Part shown: piece by piece, positions 45,222 to 53,675 of the stretch
Position numbering within the stretch: position 1 is the first letter of the stretch
How the letters are laid out: every line of letters begins with the position of its first letter
NCBI GenBank assembly: GCA_017881265.1
Contig: JADGRA010000062.1
Location: forward strand, 1-64,000
Source of the DNA: Myxococcaceae bacterium
Lineage (GTDB): Bacteria > Myxococcota > Myxococcia > Myxococcales > Myxococcaceae
Direction: 5' to 3'
DNA length: 64,000 nt
Made by a program: the position numbers and the translations under genes
The notes under the pieces: model-generated
Database searches by the model: none
What the model saw: only the letters and a program-made list of their open reading frames with translations
Told to the model about the DNA's origin: nothing

Positions 45222-45258
45222 CTGCGCCCGCACAGCCTTTCGGGCCGTGCGGGCGCAG
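45222..45258 (-). terminator. Terminator-like hairpin of lipoprotein copy 2
   Basis: CTGCGCCCGCAC (45222-45233) and GTGCGGGCGCAG (45247-45258) form a perfect 12-bp stem with a 13-base loop, just after the stop of copy 2. The stem resembles the hairpin at the same place behind copy 1, so the duplicated unit includes its terminator. Confidence 0.75.
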
Positions 45259-45272
45259 CGGTGCGGGGTCAG

Positions 45273-45497
45273 TTAATCCTGCGGCGTGGAGTCGAGCAGG
45301 GACTCCGCACACCCCGGCCCATTGTCGGCCTCGCCGTCCGAGGTGGGCTGCTGGTCCGCCTGGGCCGCCTGCACGGCGGCGGGGCGCGCCTGGTCCTCCG
45401 TCCGGCTCTCGGCGATCGCCCGGTTACACCCGGCCAGCGCAAACAGAGCAAGCGACATCACCGACATCCAACCCAGCTTCTTCCAGTCGTTCAACAT
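45273..45497 (-). CDS. Small lipoprotein, tandem copy 2
   Basis: 74 residues from ATG 45497, GGGAGGACGTC upstream. MLNDWKKLGWMSVMSLALFALAGCNRAIAES is nearly identical to copy 1 through the lipobox, the middle is diverged, and the end DNGPGCAESLLDSTPQD is again conserved. The pattern of conserved signal, variable middle and conserved tail suggests the tail (GPGCAES) is functional. Function unknown. Confidence 0.75.
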   Translation of the reverse strand: MLNDWKKLGWMSVMSLALFALAGCNRAIAESRTEDQARPAAVQAAQADQQPTSDGEADNGPGCAESLLDSTPQD

Positions 45498-45640
45498 GAC
45501 GTCCTCCCATCAAACTACGCAGGAGGTGCATCGCAAGGACTGGGCCGCAGGGCCGATGCCTGAAGCTGCCGCGGGTTGCGCGGCGGCGAGGGGAAAACCT
45601 GTTGCGGCGCGGGCTACACCGACATGGGGGCGGTAGCGGC
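45498..45640 (-). repeat. Duplicated leader, copy 2
   Basis: Homologous to 44924-45060. GGTGCATCGCAAGGAC lies at 45525-45540 and the GCCGCG-GGTTG-CGCGGC hairpin at 45568-45584, with nearly the same spacing as in copy 1 (28 versus 27 bases). Retention of a hairpin and exact words outside the coding region argues for a regulatory leader. Confidence 0.8.
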
Positions 45641-45709
45641 GGCTGCACCGGGGTGGCGGTGCGAGCTGTGCCCCGACTGTCTCACCCGCCCGGCGCCGCT
45701 GCCGTCCCC

Positions 45710-46396
45710 TCACGACAGCTTCGGGTACCAGTCCGCCCCCCGGCCCTCGGGGGTCAGGTCGAGGACATTCCACAGCGGCCACATCAGGTCGATGTGCCGC
45801 GGGTTCTGCCCGGGGTCGCTGGGCGCGAAGGCCAACTCGGAGCTGTAGAAGTGGTGGACGCGCCCGTCGCGCTTCACGAAGGTGTGGATGACGCTGTTCT
45901 GAGAGCCGTCCTCTGCGTCCCCGTGATAGTCGCGGTTGAAGGCGTTCTTCTGCGAGGACAGCAGGCGCAGGTTGCGCCAGGGCCGGGCGCGCGCGAAGTC
46001 ACGAAGGCGCTCGATGGGAGACTTCGCCACCACGGCGAGATTCACCCGCTGTTCCAGGTGGCGGGCATTGCCGTCCAGCCCGTCGAGGAAGCTGCTGCAC
46101 ATGGGACAGGCGTGGTCCATGTCCTGGCTGAACATGAAGCTGTAGACGACGAGGGTGTCCTTGCCGGGCGTGAACAGTTGCGACAGCCGCACCGTGCGCG
46201 TGGGCGCGCGGTCGTTGTAGTCGCGGGGCCCCTCCTCGAAGACGTAGTCCTCGGGGACCGGCCCCCCCAGCGGCAGACGTCGCCGCGCGGCGGCCACCGC
46301 CTCCACCTGCCGGCGCAAGTCCTCCTCGGTCTTCAGCAACGCCGTGCGGGCGGCCCGGTATGCTGGGGATTCGCCTGGAAAGTGAAGGGCTGCCAT
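45710..46396 (-). CDS. DUF899 family thioredoxin-like protein
   Basis: 228 residues from ATG 46396, GGAGGACCCC upstream. Opening ESPAYRAARTALLKTEEDLRRQVEAVAAARRRLPLGGPVPEDYVFEEG and the central LVVYSFMFSQDMDHACPMCSSFLDGLDGNARHLEQRVNLAVVAKSPIERL are the DUF899 signature, with a CPMC pair in the thioredoxin-like site. C-terminal NVLDLTPEGRGADWYPKL is also typical. The redox partner is unknown. Divergent from the VIT/vWA operon. Confidence 0.9.
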   Translation of the reverse strand: MAALHFPGESPAYRAARTALLKTEEDLRRQVEAVAAARRRLPLGGPVPEDYVFEEGPRDYNDRAPTRTVRLSQLFTPGKDTLVVYSFMFSQDMDHACPMCSSFLDGLDGNARHLEQRVNLAVVAKSPIERLRDFARARPWRNLRLLSSQKNAFNRDYHGDAEDGSQNSVIHTFVKRDGRVHHFYSSELAFAPSDPGQNPRHIDLMWPLWNVLDLTPEGRGADWYPKLS

Positions 46397-46614
46397 GGGG
46401 TCCTCCAGTCGCTGGTGGGCGAGAGTCTGACGCGCTCGGGTGGCCTCCGGGGCTACCCGAAGGTTGTAACCGTCCAAAACCACACGCTCGTGCGCTTCCT
46501 GCCCGGGGCAGGGGCGAGGGCCCATCACGAGCGGTCCTTCCGAAATGCTGTCACAAGAAGGCCCCCCGAAGACATGGGCTTCTGGACGCCGTACCCCACC
46601 AGAGGATGCTCGCC

Positions 46615-48966
46615 ATGCCAGTGCCCAGCCTTGCCGTTCCCGCCGAAGAAGCGCCGCGCTGCCCCACCCTGGTCTCCGTGGATGGGCGCGCCTACCCGCT
46701 ACAGTCCGCACAGCTGCACGCCCGGGCGGAGGGCGGACTTGCCAGCTCTCGGCTGGTGCAGACGTTTGCCAACCCCCATGCAGAGTCCCTCGAAGTCATC
46801 TACACGCTGCCCCTACCCGCCGACGGAGCGGTCCTCGCGTACACCATTCGCCTGGGGGAACGAGTCATCCGCGGGGAAGTGCAACCGCGGGAGAAGGCGG
46901 CGGCGGCCTACCGGGAAGCGCTTTACGCGGGCCGGACTGCCGGGCTTCTGGAGGAGGACCGCACGGACACCTTCCAGCAGCGGCTTGGAAACCTGCCTCC
47001 GCGCACCGAAGTCACGGTCGAAATCGACGTCCTGCAGCCGCTGGCGTTCCTGTGCGGCACAGACGCTGCCAGCCCCGTCTGGGAATACCGCTTCCCGACG
47101 GTGGTCAGCCCCCGCTACCAGGGCGCCCTGGGTCGGGTGACGGACGCCGAACGGCTCGACGTGGACCGCGACGCGGGTGGGGACATCCCCACCCGGCTGG
47201 CGCTGGAACTGACCATTGCGGACGCCCTCCTCGGCCCGGACCGCCTCGTCTCCCCCAGCCACCGCCTCGAGACACTGCTGCAAGGGGAGGCCGTCCTCGT
47301 GCGCCTGGCCGAGGGCGCACGGCTCGACCAGGACCTTGTGGTGCAGTGGCCGGCTGCGTCGGGCGTCGTCGGCGTCCGCGTCGTGGAGGGACGGGGAAAC
47401 GGCTCGGACGCGGGGCGGTATGCCCTGCTGACGGTGACGCCGCCCACTGCGCCCGACGCCGTGCAGCGGCGGGACCTCACCGTGCTCATCGACGCGAGCG
47501 GCTCGATGGCGGGGGCCCCTCTGGAATACGCCAAGCGGGTGGTGTGCGACTTGCTCGAGGGCCTCGCCCCTGCCGACCGGTTCGAGGTGATGGCCTTCGC
47601 GAACACCCCCCAACGGCTGACGCCGGGACTGGAGCAGGCGACGCCGCGGTCGCTCAATCGGTGTCTGCAGGCCATCGCCTCCCTGCGGGCGGGCGGCGGC
47701 ACCGAGATGGGCACGGCCCTGCGGGAGGCGCTGTCGCCCCTGCGTCCGGACGCGCAGCACCAGGTGGTGCTGGTCAGCGACGGCTACATCGGCTTCGAGA
47801 AGGAACTCCTGGCTGAACTGGCTCGCTCGCTGCCGGCCGGTGTGCGACTGCACACGGTGGGCATTGGCTCCGCTCCGAACCGGGCGCTGACCCAGAGCCT
47901 GGCACGTGGCGGACGCGGGGTGGAGCTGCTCGCCGGCGACGAAGCGGCGGCCATCGAGGCGGCGCGCCGCCTACGCGCCGCGACGGACCGACCGGTGCTG
48001 ACCGAGGTCAGCGTCTCGGGGACGGCCATCCGCGCCACGACGCCGGCACGACCGCGGGACGTCCTGGCCGGCCAGCCGCTGCTTCTGGCCGTCGAGCTTC
48101 AGCAGGAGGGCGGCTCCGTCGAAGTCCGGGGAACGCTCGCCGGCTCCAGCGCGGGCTGGAGCTGGCAGCTGACGGTACCAGCGAGGGCGGCAACGACGGA
48201 CGCCGCGGGCGGGCTGCGCGCCACCCCCCTGCCCCTCGGTGCCCTGTTTGGTCGCGAGGCCATCGCCGACGCGGAGTTTGAAGTCGCCGCCGACGGGGAC
48301 GCCGGGGCGCTGGACGCGCGCATTGAAGCCCTGGGCCTGCGCCACCAGCTGACGAGTCGCCGCACCAGCCTGGTGGCCATCGCGGAGGAAACGTCCGTCG
48401 ACCCGCGCGCGCCCCGCCGCCGGGAACGCCTGGCGGTGGAGCTGCCGCGGGGTGTCTCCGCCGAGGGAGCGGGCCTTGTCCCTCCTAAAGGGTTCTTCCT
48501 GGGCGCCCCGGCAATCATGATGGGTGCCACGCGTGGCGTGTCGTCCGGCGTGTCGGAAGACGTCGTGGGGATGACGCGTCGGCACTTGAAGGCCCAGGCC
48601 CCGAAGGTCCGCTTGGCCGCGCCTACGCTTCGGCCGTCTGTGCAGGCGACGGTGGTGGCACGTCTAGGCCAGGAACTGGTGCTGGAGTTCGAGGTCCCGA
48701 CGGACGGCTTCAAGCTTCCTACGGTGGACGTCGACGTGGAAGTTCCGTCGCTGGAGAACCGGCCGGCACGCCTCCGCGCCCGCGTCCTTCTGGAGAAGAG
48801 CAGCCCGCCCGGGCCGCACGCGGCCGGACTCATCGTCCGGCTGGCGTTGCGCTTGGAGGACGGTCAGGCCTGGCCCGAAGGACAGCCCCTCACGCTGTCC
48901 TGGAGCGGCGGCAGCCTGGGAGTCCACCTGCCGCCAGGAACGGAGCCCGGCGTCCACGGCCCATGA
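46615..48966 (+). CDS. VIT and von Willebrand factor A domain protein
   Basis: 783 residues. N-terminal VIT domain (SRLVQTFANPHAESLEVIYTLPLPADGAVLAYTIRLGERVIRGEVQPREKAAAAYREALYAGRTAGLLEEDRTDTFQQRLGNLPP), then vWA with a MIDAS DxSxS in VLIDASGSM near residue 290, and TEMGTALREA plus VLVSDGYIG. A C-terminal helical and beta region follows. No clear signal peptide. ATG 46615 with AGAGGA upstream; ATG 46606 is possible. Its stop overlaps the sigma factor start. Bacterial VIT/vWA proteins are thought to be adhesion or assembly proteins; the role here is unknown. Confidence 0.88.
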   Translation: MPVPSLAVPAEEAPRCPTLVSVDGRAYPLQSAQLHARAEGGLASSRLVQTFANPHAESLEVIYTLPLPADGAVLAYTIRLGERVIRGEVQPREKAAAAYREALYAGRTAGLLEEDRTDTFQQRLGNLPPRTEVTVEIDVLQPLAFLCGTDAASPVWEYRFPTVVSPRYQGALGRVTDAERLDVDRDAGGDIPTRLALELTIADALLGPDRLVSPSHRLETLLQGEAVLVRLAEGARLDQDLVVQWPAASGVVGVRVVEGRGNGSDAGRYALLTVTPPTAPDAVQRRDLTVLIDASGSMAGAPLEYAKRVVCDLLEGLAPADRFEVMAFANTPQRLTPGLEQATPRSLNRCLQAIASLRAGGGTEMGTALREALSPLRPDAQHQVVLVSDGYIGFEKELLAELARSLPAGVRLHTVGIGSAPNRALTQSLARGGRGVELLAGDEAAAIEAARRLRAATDRPVLTEVSVSGTAIRATTPARPRDVLAGQPLLLAVELQQEGGSVEVRGTLAGSSAGWSWQLTVPARAATTDAAGGLRATPLPLGALFGREAIADAEFEVAADGDAGALDARIEALGLRHQLTSRRTSLVAIAEETSVDPRAPRRRERLAVELPRGVSAEGAGLVPPKGFFLGAPAIMMGATRGVSSGVSEDVVGMTRRHLKAQAPKVRLAAPTLRPSVQATVVARLGQELVLEFEVPTDGFKLPTVDVDVEVPSLENRPARLRARVLLEKSSPPGPHAAGLIVRLALRLEDGQAWPEGQPLTLSWSGGSLGVHLPPGTEPGVHGP

Positions 48967-49523
48967 CCGCGCTCGACTCCACGTTTCTGCAAGCCAGGGC
49001 TGGAGACCGCATGGCCTTTGCGCGCTGGATGGGGGGCGTCGAGCTTCCCCTCCGGCGCGCGCTGCGACCCTTCGCCCGAGCCGTGGACGTGGAGGCGGTG
49101 GTGCAAGAGGCGTTGCTGCGGATGTGGCTTCTCTCGCGGGACCGCCGGCGCGAGCTCACCGGCGAGAATGCCTCATTGCGCTTCGCCCTCGGCCTGGCGC
49201 GGAACCTGGCCCGGGCCGAGGCGCGACGCCTGGGGCACGAGAGGCTGTTGCCTCCGGAGGGACTTCCTGAGCCCAGTGTAGACCCGGAGCCGCCCCCGGA
49301 CCCCGCGCTGAGGAAAGCCATCCTCGGCTGTCTGGAACGGCTGGCGAAAAAGCCGGCCCAGGCGTTTGCGGCCCGGCTGCGCGCAGGCCTTTCTGCGGAT
49401 GCAGTGCTTGCCTCACAGCTGGGGATGACCCTCAACACGTTCCTTCAAAACATCGTCCGCGCGCGCAAACAGCTCGCGACGTGCCTCGCCCGAAAGGGCA
49501 TCTCCCTGGAGAACGGGCTGTGA
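48963..49523 (+). CDS. RNA polymerase sigma-70-family (ECF-like) factor
   Basis: 186 residues, ATGA overlap with the VIT/vWA gene. Region 2-like segment DVEAVVQEALLRMWLLSRDRRRELTGENASLRFALGLARNLARAEARRL (DAEDxxQExxLRxW pattern) and a region 4-like C-terminus LSADAVLASQLGMTLNTFLQNIVRARKQLATCLARKG. Region 4 is less typical, and the -35-reading helix is shifted to TLNTFLQNIVRAR. Predicted to redirect polymerase to a small regulon, possibly this operon. Confidence 0.85.
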   Translation: MTALDSTFLQARAGDRMAFARWMGGVELPLRRALRPFARAVDVEAVVQEALLRMWLLSRDRRRELTGENASLRFALGLARNLARAEARRLGHERLLPPEGLPEPSVDPEPPPDPALRKAILGCLERLAKKPAQAFAARLRAGLSADAVLASQLGMTLNTFLQNIVRARKQLATCLARKGISLENGL

Positions 49524-49765
49524 CGAGCCAACGCGAGCAAGAGTCCCTCCTCGAAGCCGCAGTCACCCCCTACCGCGAGCGCGACCGGGAGGGGCGCCTG
49601 GTGCCACTGCCAGCCTGGTGGGACCTGTCTCCGGAGGCGCGGGAGGAGCTCTTCTCCCGCCAGCTTGGGCGCCGCGCCCTGGAACGTGCCATTGACCCCG
49701 ACGGGCAAAGCGCCACCGTCCGCGCCGTCCTGGCCAGGCTGGGCATTTCGGCGTCGACGCCCTGA
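49520..49765 (+). CDS. Small hypothetical protein coupled to sigma factor
   Basis: 81 residues, GTG start in a four-base overlap with the sigma stop. Charged, mostly helical, LVPLPAWWDLSPEAREELFSRQLGRRALERAIDPDGQSATVRAVLARLG. No family recognised. The position directly after a sigma factor raises the possibility of an anti-sigma or effector, but no zinc-binding motif or membrane helix is visible. Confidence 0.6.
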   Translation: MTSQREQESLLEAAVTPYRERDREGRLVPLPAWWDLSPEAREELFSRQLGRRALERAIDPDGQSATVRAVLARLGISASTP

Positions 49766-49802
49766 GGGCAGCCGCGGGACCCAATGCCCGCAGCGTCTGG
49801 CC

Positions 49803-51731
49803 CTACTTTCTGGGCGCGAGGATGTCGTCCAGGAGGGGCTTCTGCGCCGGGTCGCGCTCGAGGTGTGGGTAGCGCAAGCCGCCGTGGTAGTCGACGCGGA
49901 CGGTGCGGAAGCGCTCTCCCACCCGCACCAGCAGCTCCACTGGCTCGGTCCCGGTTTTCGCGCGCGCGATGGCGCTGTGGAGTCGCTCCGCGTCGTAGGC
50001 CAGCCCATCAACGGCGAGCAGTTGTGCCCCCGACGTCAGCCCGGCCTTGAAGGCCGGGCCGTCCCAGCTGACAAAACTGACGGTGGCATCCTTGTCCACC
50101 ACCAGGCCGAGGGAATAGCGGTGGTCGACGCTTTTGGTCCGGGTGGCTTCCACGGATTTCCAGTAGTCGCTCGGCTCCTCGGTGAAGACCAGCCGGTAGC
50201 CGCCGCGGCGCAGCCCGTCGATAGGCGCACCGGGGCCATGCCCGTCCAGGCGGCTGCGGAGAAAGCTGGCCCAGTCGTACGGCAGCACGGCGTTCAAGGC
50301 CGTGACGACGTCCTCGAAGGTGTAGGTGACGGGGACGTAGCTGCCCTCCTCGATGCCGAAGAAGGCAGTGGCGAAGTCATCGAGCGAGCGCTTGCCTCGC
50401 GTCTTCTCGCGGATGAGGGTGTCGACGTCGAGCCAGATGAGCGCCCCTTCCGGGTAGTAATCCTCGAAGCGCTGCCAGTTGGGCCAGGACTGGGGGCGGC
50501 GGGGGCTGATGATTTCGTCGTTGGTGGTGTCCTGGACCGAGCGCCAGCTCCGGCCTGGCATCAGCTGCAGCGCGGCCACGCTCATCGCCAGCGCCTCGAG
50601 CGCCTGCTGGCGCGTCCACAGGCCGGCGCGGGCCGTCAGTACCGTCCCCCAGTACTGGGTGCCGCCCTCGTACACCCACAACATTGAGTCGCGCATGGGG
50701 GTGTGGAAGTCCGGCGTCCAGAGGTCGGCCGGGCGCCGGAACTTGCCGTCCCAGGAATGCACGTACTCGTGGGCGATGACGTCGCGGTAGCCCGCCGTCT
50801 TGTCCCAGTCGGTGAAGTCGGCAATGGGCTCGCCGTACTCGGCCGAGCGGTGGTGTTCCAGCGTGGTGTCCCAGCCGATGTCGTCACTCAGTTGCAGCAG
50901 GAAGTTGTAGTGGTCGTAGTGACGGCCCCCGAAGAGGCGGTAGGCCTGCTGCACCAGGGCCCGGTGCAACTCGATGAGGTCCGGCTTGACGGCAAGCAGG
51001 TCGGCGCGGTCCGCCATCAAGTTCAGCGTCACCGGCACGCGGTCCGAGGGCGCCAAGTCGTAGGCGCGGGCATAGCGGGCGGCGCGCAGCGGCGAGTCCA
51101 CCAGCGTGTCCACGGACACCACCTTAAAGCGGGTGCGCCCGGCCTCCACCGCGGCCACCTCCAGGGCGGTGGCCACCGTCCAGCCCTCGGGCACGCGGAT
51201 GGAGGCCTCCACCGGAATGTCCCGGGTGAAGTACCCGGCCGGGTAAAGCACCACTGAGTTCCAGTCCAGGGCCAGCTGCAGCGACGAGACCTCGGTGGGG
51301 CCCACCCCATGGCTCACCGGAGAGAGGTAGGTGAAGTCCACCGAGACGCGGTTGACGCCAGCCGGCACCGGCACGTGGAAAGCGAAGACATCCGCCGTGT
51401 CGCGCGCCCACGCCAGCCGCGTGCCGGCGGCTGTCACCACCAGCCCGGCCAGCCGTTCGATGGTGCCCTCCGGCGCGTGCGTCCCGGGCAGCCAGCGCGG
51501 ATACATGAGGATGAGTTCCTTCCCGCCGGTGACCGGGACCTCCTCGTGCACGGCGACGATGCGCCGGCTGACGTCCGTGGCGTCGAGGGTGAGGAGCAGC
51601 GTGCCCGGGTAGGCCTCATCCCGAGAGGAGGGGATGGGCGCATTCGGCGGCAGAGGCAGGGGCCCGGGGCTGGCTGCGAAAGTGGTGGGAGCGAGGAAAA
51701 GGAGGGCGAGGGACAGTGCGCGATGGTTCAA
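49803..51731 (-). CDS. Secreted M61-family (glycyl aminopeptidase) metallopeptidase with PDZ domain
   Basis: 642 residues from TTG 51731, which begins a signal peptide (RALSLALLFLAPTTFAAS). Beta-sandwich N-domain LLLTLDATDVSRRIVAVHEEVPV, zinc motif DVIAHEYVHSWDGKFRRPAD near residue 320, and VYEGGTQYWG (ligand Glu). The C-terminal PDZ is SLGLVVDKDATVSFVSWDGPAFKAGLTSGAQLLAVDGLAYDAERLHSAI. This is the standard M61 layout. TTG is chosen because the upstream track extension lacks coding sense; the ribosome site is weak. Convergent with the sigma operon. Confidence 0.9.
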   Translation of the reverse strand: MNHRALSLALLFLAPTTFAASPGPLPLPPNAPIPSSRDEAYPGTLLLTLDATDVSRRIVAVHEEVPVTGGKELILMYPRWLPGTHAPEGTIERLAGLVVTAAGTRLAWARDTADVFAFHVPVPAGVNRVSVDFTYLSPVSHGVGPTEVSSLQLALDWNSVVLYPAGYFTRDIPVEASIRVPEGWTVATALEVAAVEAGRTRFKVVSVDTLVDSPLRAARYARAYDLAPSDRVPVTLNLMADRADLLAVKPDLIELHRALVQQAYRLFGGRHYDHYNFLLQLSDDIGWDTTLEHHRSAEYGEPIADFTDWDKTAGYRDVIAHEYVHSWDGKFRRPADLWTPDFHTPMRDSMLWVYEGGTQYWGTVLTARAGLWTRQQALEALAMSVAALQLMPGRSWRSVQDTTNDEIISPRRPQSWPNWQRFEDYYPEGALIWLDVDTLIREKTRGKRSLDDFATAFFGIEEGSYVPVTYTFEDVVTALNAVLPYDWASFLRSRLDGHGPGAPIDGLRRGGYRLVFTEEPSDYWKSVEATRTKSVDHRYSLGLVVDKDATVSFVSWDGPAFKAGLTSGAQLLAVDGLAYDAERLHSAIARAKTGTEPVELLVRVGERFRTVRVDYHGGLRYPHLERDPAQKPLLDDILAPRK

Positions 51732-52314
51732 GGAGCGACCACCGTAACATGGCGGGCGTCGCTGGCCGGGACGGCCGTCGGCCAGATTTTTCGCGGCCTC
51801 CACCGACCAGGCGGCAACGAGGACCCCAGCGGCCATTGCCGCTGATTCTCGGTCCGTCTGGCGAAGAGCAGAGTGTTTCTGGAATCAGGCTGGCGCGCCA
51901 CGACTGTGGTGGAAACCTTTACAAACACTCGCGTAAGCGCGTTCCGGCTGGCGGTGCGGTCCGAATGACTTCTATTTCTTGCTCCAGGGGTGAAGGAGCC
52001 GGGCTTGAGTGTCTTTCAAGCCGGTCCCCAACTCCGGGGGGGGCAAGGTGAGTCCGGTCAAGGGTGTTCGAGGCGTCCGATGGGTTGGCTTTGAGCCGCT
52101 GCTGATTTTGGTTGTTCCGCTGTTGTTCGCTTCCGGCCCCTGTCAGCCAGCGTTCAGGGACGGCGGCAGCCAGTCTTCTGCTGCGGCGCCTGCCTCCGCG
52201 AGCACCACTCAGCCTCGTCCGAGAGCCTCACCATGTGTTCCTTCGAACGTTGAGTGGCCGGACAGCACCTCAGCGGGAGCCTTGACCGTCCTGAATCCGA
52301 GCAGGGCCTGAGCC
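51732..52314. other. Intergenic region of 583 bases, no convincing gene
   Basis: The 52009-52311 ORF (100 residues) has one hydrophobic stretch (FEPLLILVVPLLFASGPC) and nothing else recognisable. Coding quality is poor and it overlaps the likely leader of the desaturase gene. The region has lower GC than its flanks in places (around 51840-51990), so it probably contains the desaturase promoter, but no element is clear enough to mark. Confidence 0.6.
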
Positions 52315-53433
52315 ATGAGCCTTCTCTTCGTCCGAGAGCCGGCCGTTGTCGTCCGAACACGTTCTGTGAAATTCGGGCCGACGAGCAGTTCTTCGTTCGG
52401 AGTGGACGTGAGACAGGCGGTCCTCGATTGGTTCCAAGCGCAGGGCATCTCGCCGAAGGCGAATCGGGCGATGGTGCTCAAGACCATCGTCCTGGTCAGC
52501 GGGGTCGCTGCAGCGTACGGCTCAATCCTCGCGAGCGGTGTCCCTTGGTCGGCCCGTTGGTGCAGCTGTGTCTTCTTGGGTCTGGGCCTGGCCAGCCTCG
52601 GGATGGCCATTGGTCATGACGCTCTGCACGGCGCCTACTCGAACCGTCCGTGGGTCAATCGTCTCCTGGGGCTGGCGTTCGACGTGGCGGGGGCGAACGG
52701 ACACATTTGGAAATTCACCCACAACGTCGTTCACCACACCTATACGAACGTCGACGGCGTCGACATGGACATCGACCTGGACCCGCTCGTCCGAATGGCT
52801 GCGTCGACGCGCTGGAAACCGTACCACCGCTACCAGCGCTTCTATGCGTTCGGGCTCTACGCCCTCGCGGCCATCCACTGGTTCCTCGCGAAGGACTTCG
52901 TCTACTTCGCCCGCCGGCGACTCGGCCCCTACTTGACGCTACGCCACCGGTGGACGGCGTGGGCGGGCCTCGTCGGCGGGCGGATGCTGGTGCTCTTCTA
53001 CTCGGTGGTCCTCCCCGCCTGGGTGCTCCGTCCGGCCTGGTGGATGTTTCTCATCGGCTGGCTGACCGTCTACCTGACGTTCGGCTTGGTGCTGGGAGTG
53101 ACCTTTCAGCTGGCGCACGCAGTCACCCCGGTCGAGATGCCGGTGCCGCCCGGGAGCGGCCGACTGGAGGCTTTTGCCCTCCACCAGGTGAACACCACAG
53201 CGGACTTTGCCTGCGCCAACCGGCTGCTCACCTGGTACTTGGGCGGTCTCAACTTTCAAGTGGAGCACCACCTGTTCCCTGAAGTCTGCAGCATCCATTA
53301 CCCTCGCTTGCGGCACATCGTGCGGGAAGTCGCCGCCCGCCACGGCGTGCGGTGCCGCGAGTTCCCGACGGTGCGCTTGGCGCTGGCCTCGCACGTTCAG
53401 CACCTGCGGCAACTGGGCCGCGCTCCGAACTAG
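52315..53433 (+). CDS. Membrane fatty-acid desaturase (delta-6/acyl-lipid type)
   Basis: 372 residues. Front-end style desaturase without cytochrome b5. Three histidine boxes for the di-iron centre: HDALHG near 101, HNVVHH near 137 and QVEHHLFP near 315, with intervening helices. VKFGPTSSSSFGVDVRQAVLDWFQAQGIS is the typical N-terminus. Introduces a double bond into acyl chains; position specificity is not readable. A hairpin immediately after its stop separates it from the following gene cluster. Confidence 0.93.
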   Translation: MSLLFVREPAVVVRTRSVKFGPTSSSSFGVDVRQAVLDWFQAQGISPKANRAMVLKTIVLVSGVAAAYGSILASGVPWSARWCSCVFLGLGLASLGMAIGHDALHGAYSNRPWVNRLLGLAFDVAGANGHIWKFTHNVVHHTYTNVDGVDMDIDLDPLVRMAASTRWKPYHRYQRFYAFGLYALAAIHWFLAKDFVYFARRRLGPYLTLRHRWTAWAGLVGGRMLVLFYSVVLPAWVLRPAWWMFLIGWLTVYLTFGLVLGVTFQLAHAVTPVEMPVPPGSGRLEAFALHQVNTTADFACANRLLTWYLGGLNFQVEHHLFPEVCSIHYPRLRHIVREVAARHGVRCREFPTVRLALASHVQHLRQLGRAPN

Positions 53434-53465
53434 GCGCTTTGTGGAGGCCGCTCCACCAAAGCGCC
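53433..53465 (+). terminator. Terminator-like hairpin after desaturase gene
   Basis: GGCGCTTTGTGGAG (53433-53446) pairs with CTCCACCAAAGCGCC (53451-53465) around the loop GCCG, with one bulged base. A T-run is absent, as is common in GC-rich myxobacterial terminators. The next 210 bases before the PLP-enzyme gene show no gene and may hold its promoter. Confidence 0.7.
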
Positions 53466-53675
53466 GACCGTCCGCTTGAAAGTCGCGGCAGTCCGCACAA
53501 CCTCCCCTCTCCGCTTGCGGTCGGTCCCGCTGCTCGTGGCGAGACTTCATTCACAGCGCTCCGCGTAAACGCGTTTGTCGTGGCCGTTTCGGCAGGTGGG
53601 TCGCCAGACTTGACGTCGAGCCTCGAGCGGCGCCCGACGGCAGGGCGAAGAAGCGGAGGGCTCTGTTGTGGATGG

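Noticed and set aside
45602-47140. 512-codon forward ORF over DUF899 and the VIT start
   Set aside because: Conflicts with DUF899 on the other strand and the clear VIT start at 46615.
52009-52311. 100-codon ORF before the desaturase gene
   Set aside because: One hydrophobic stretch only, poor coding quality, no family; left as intergenic.
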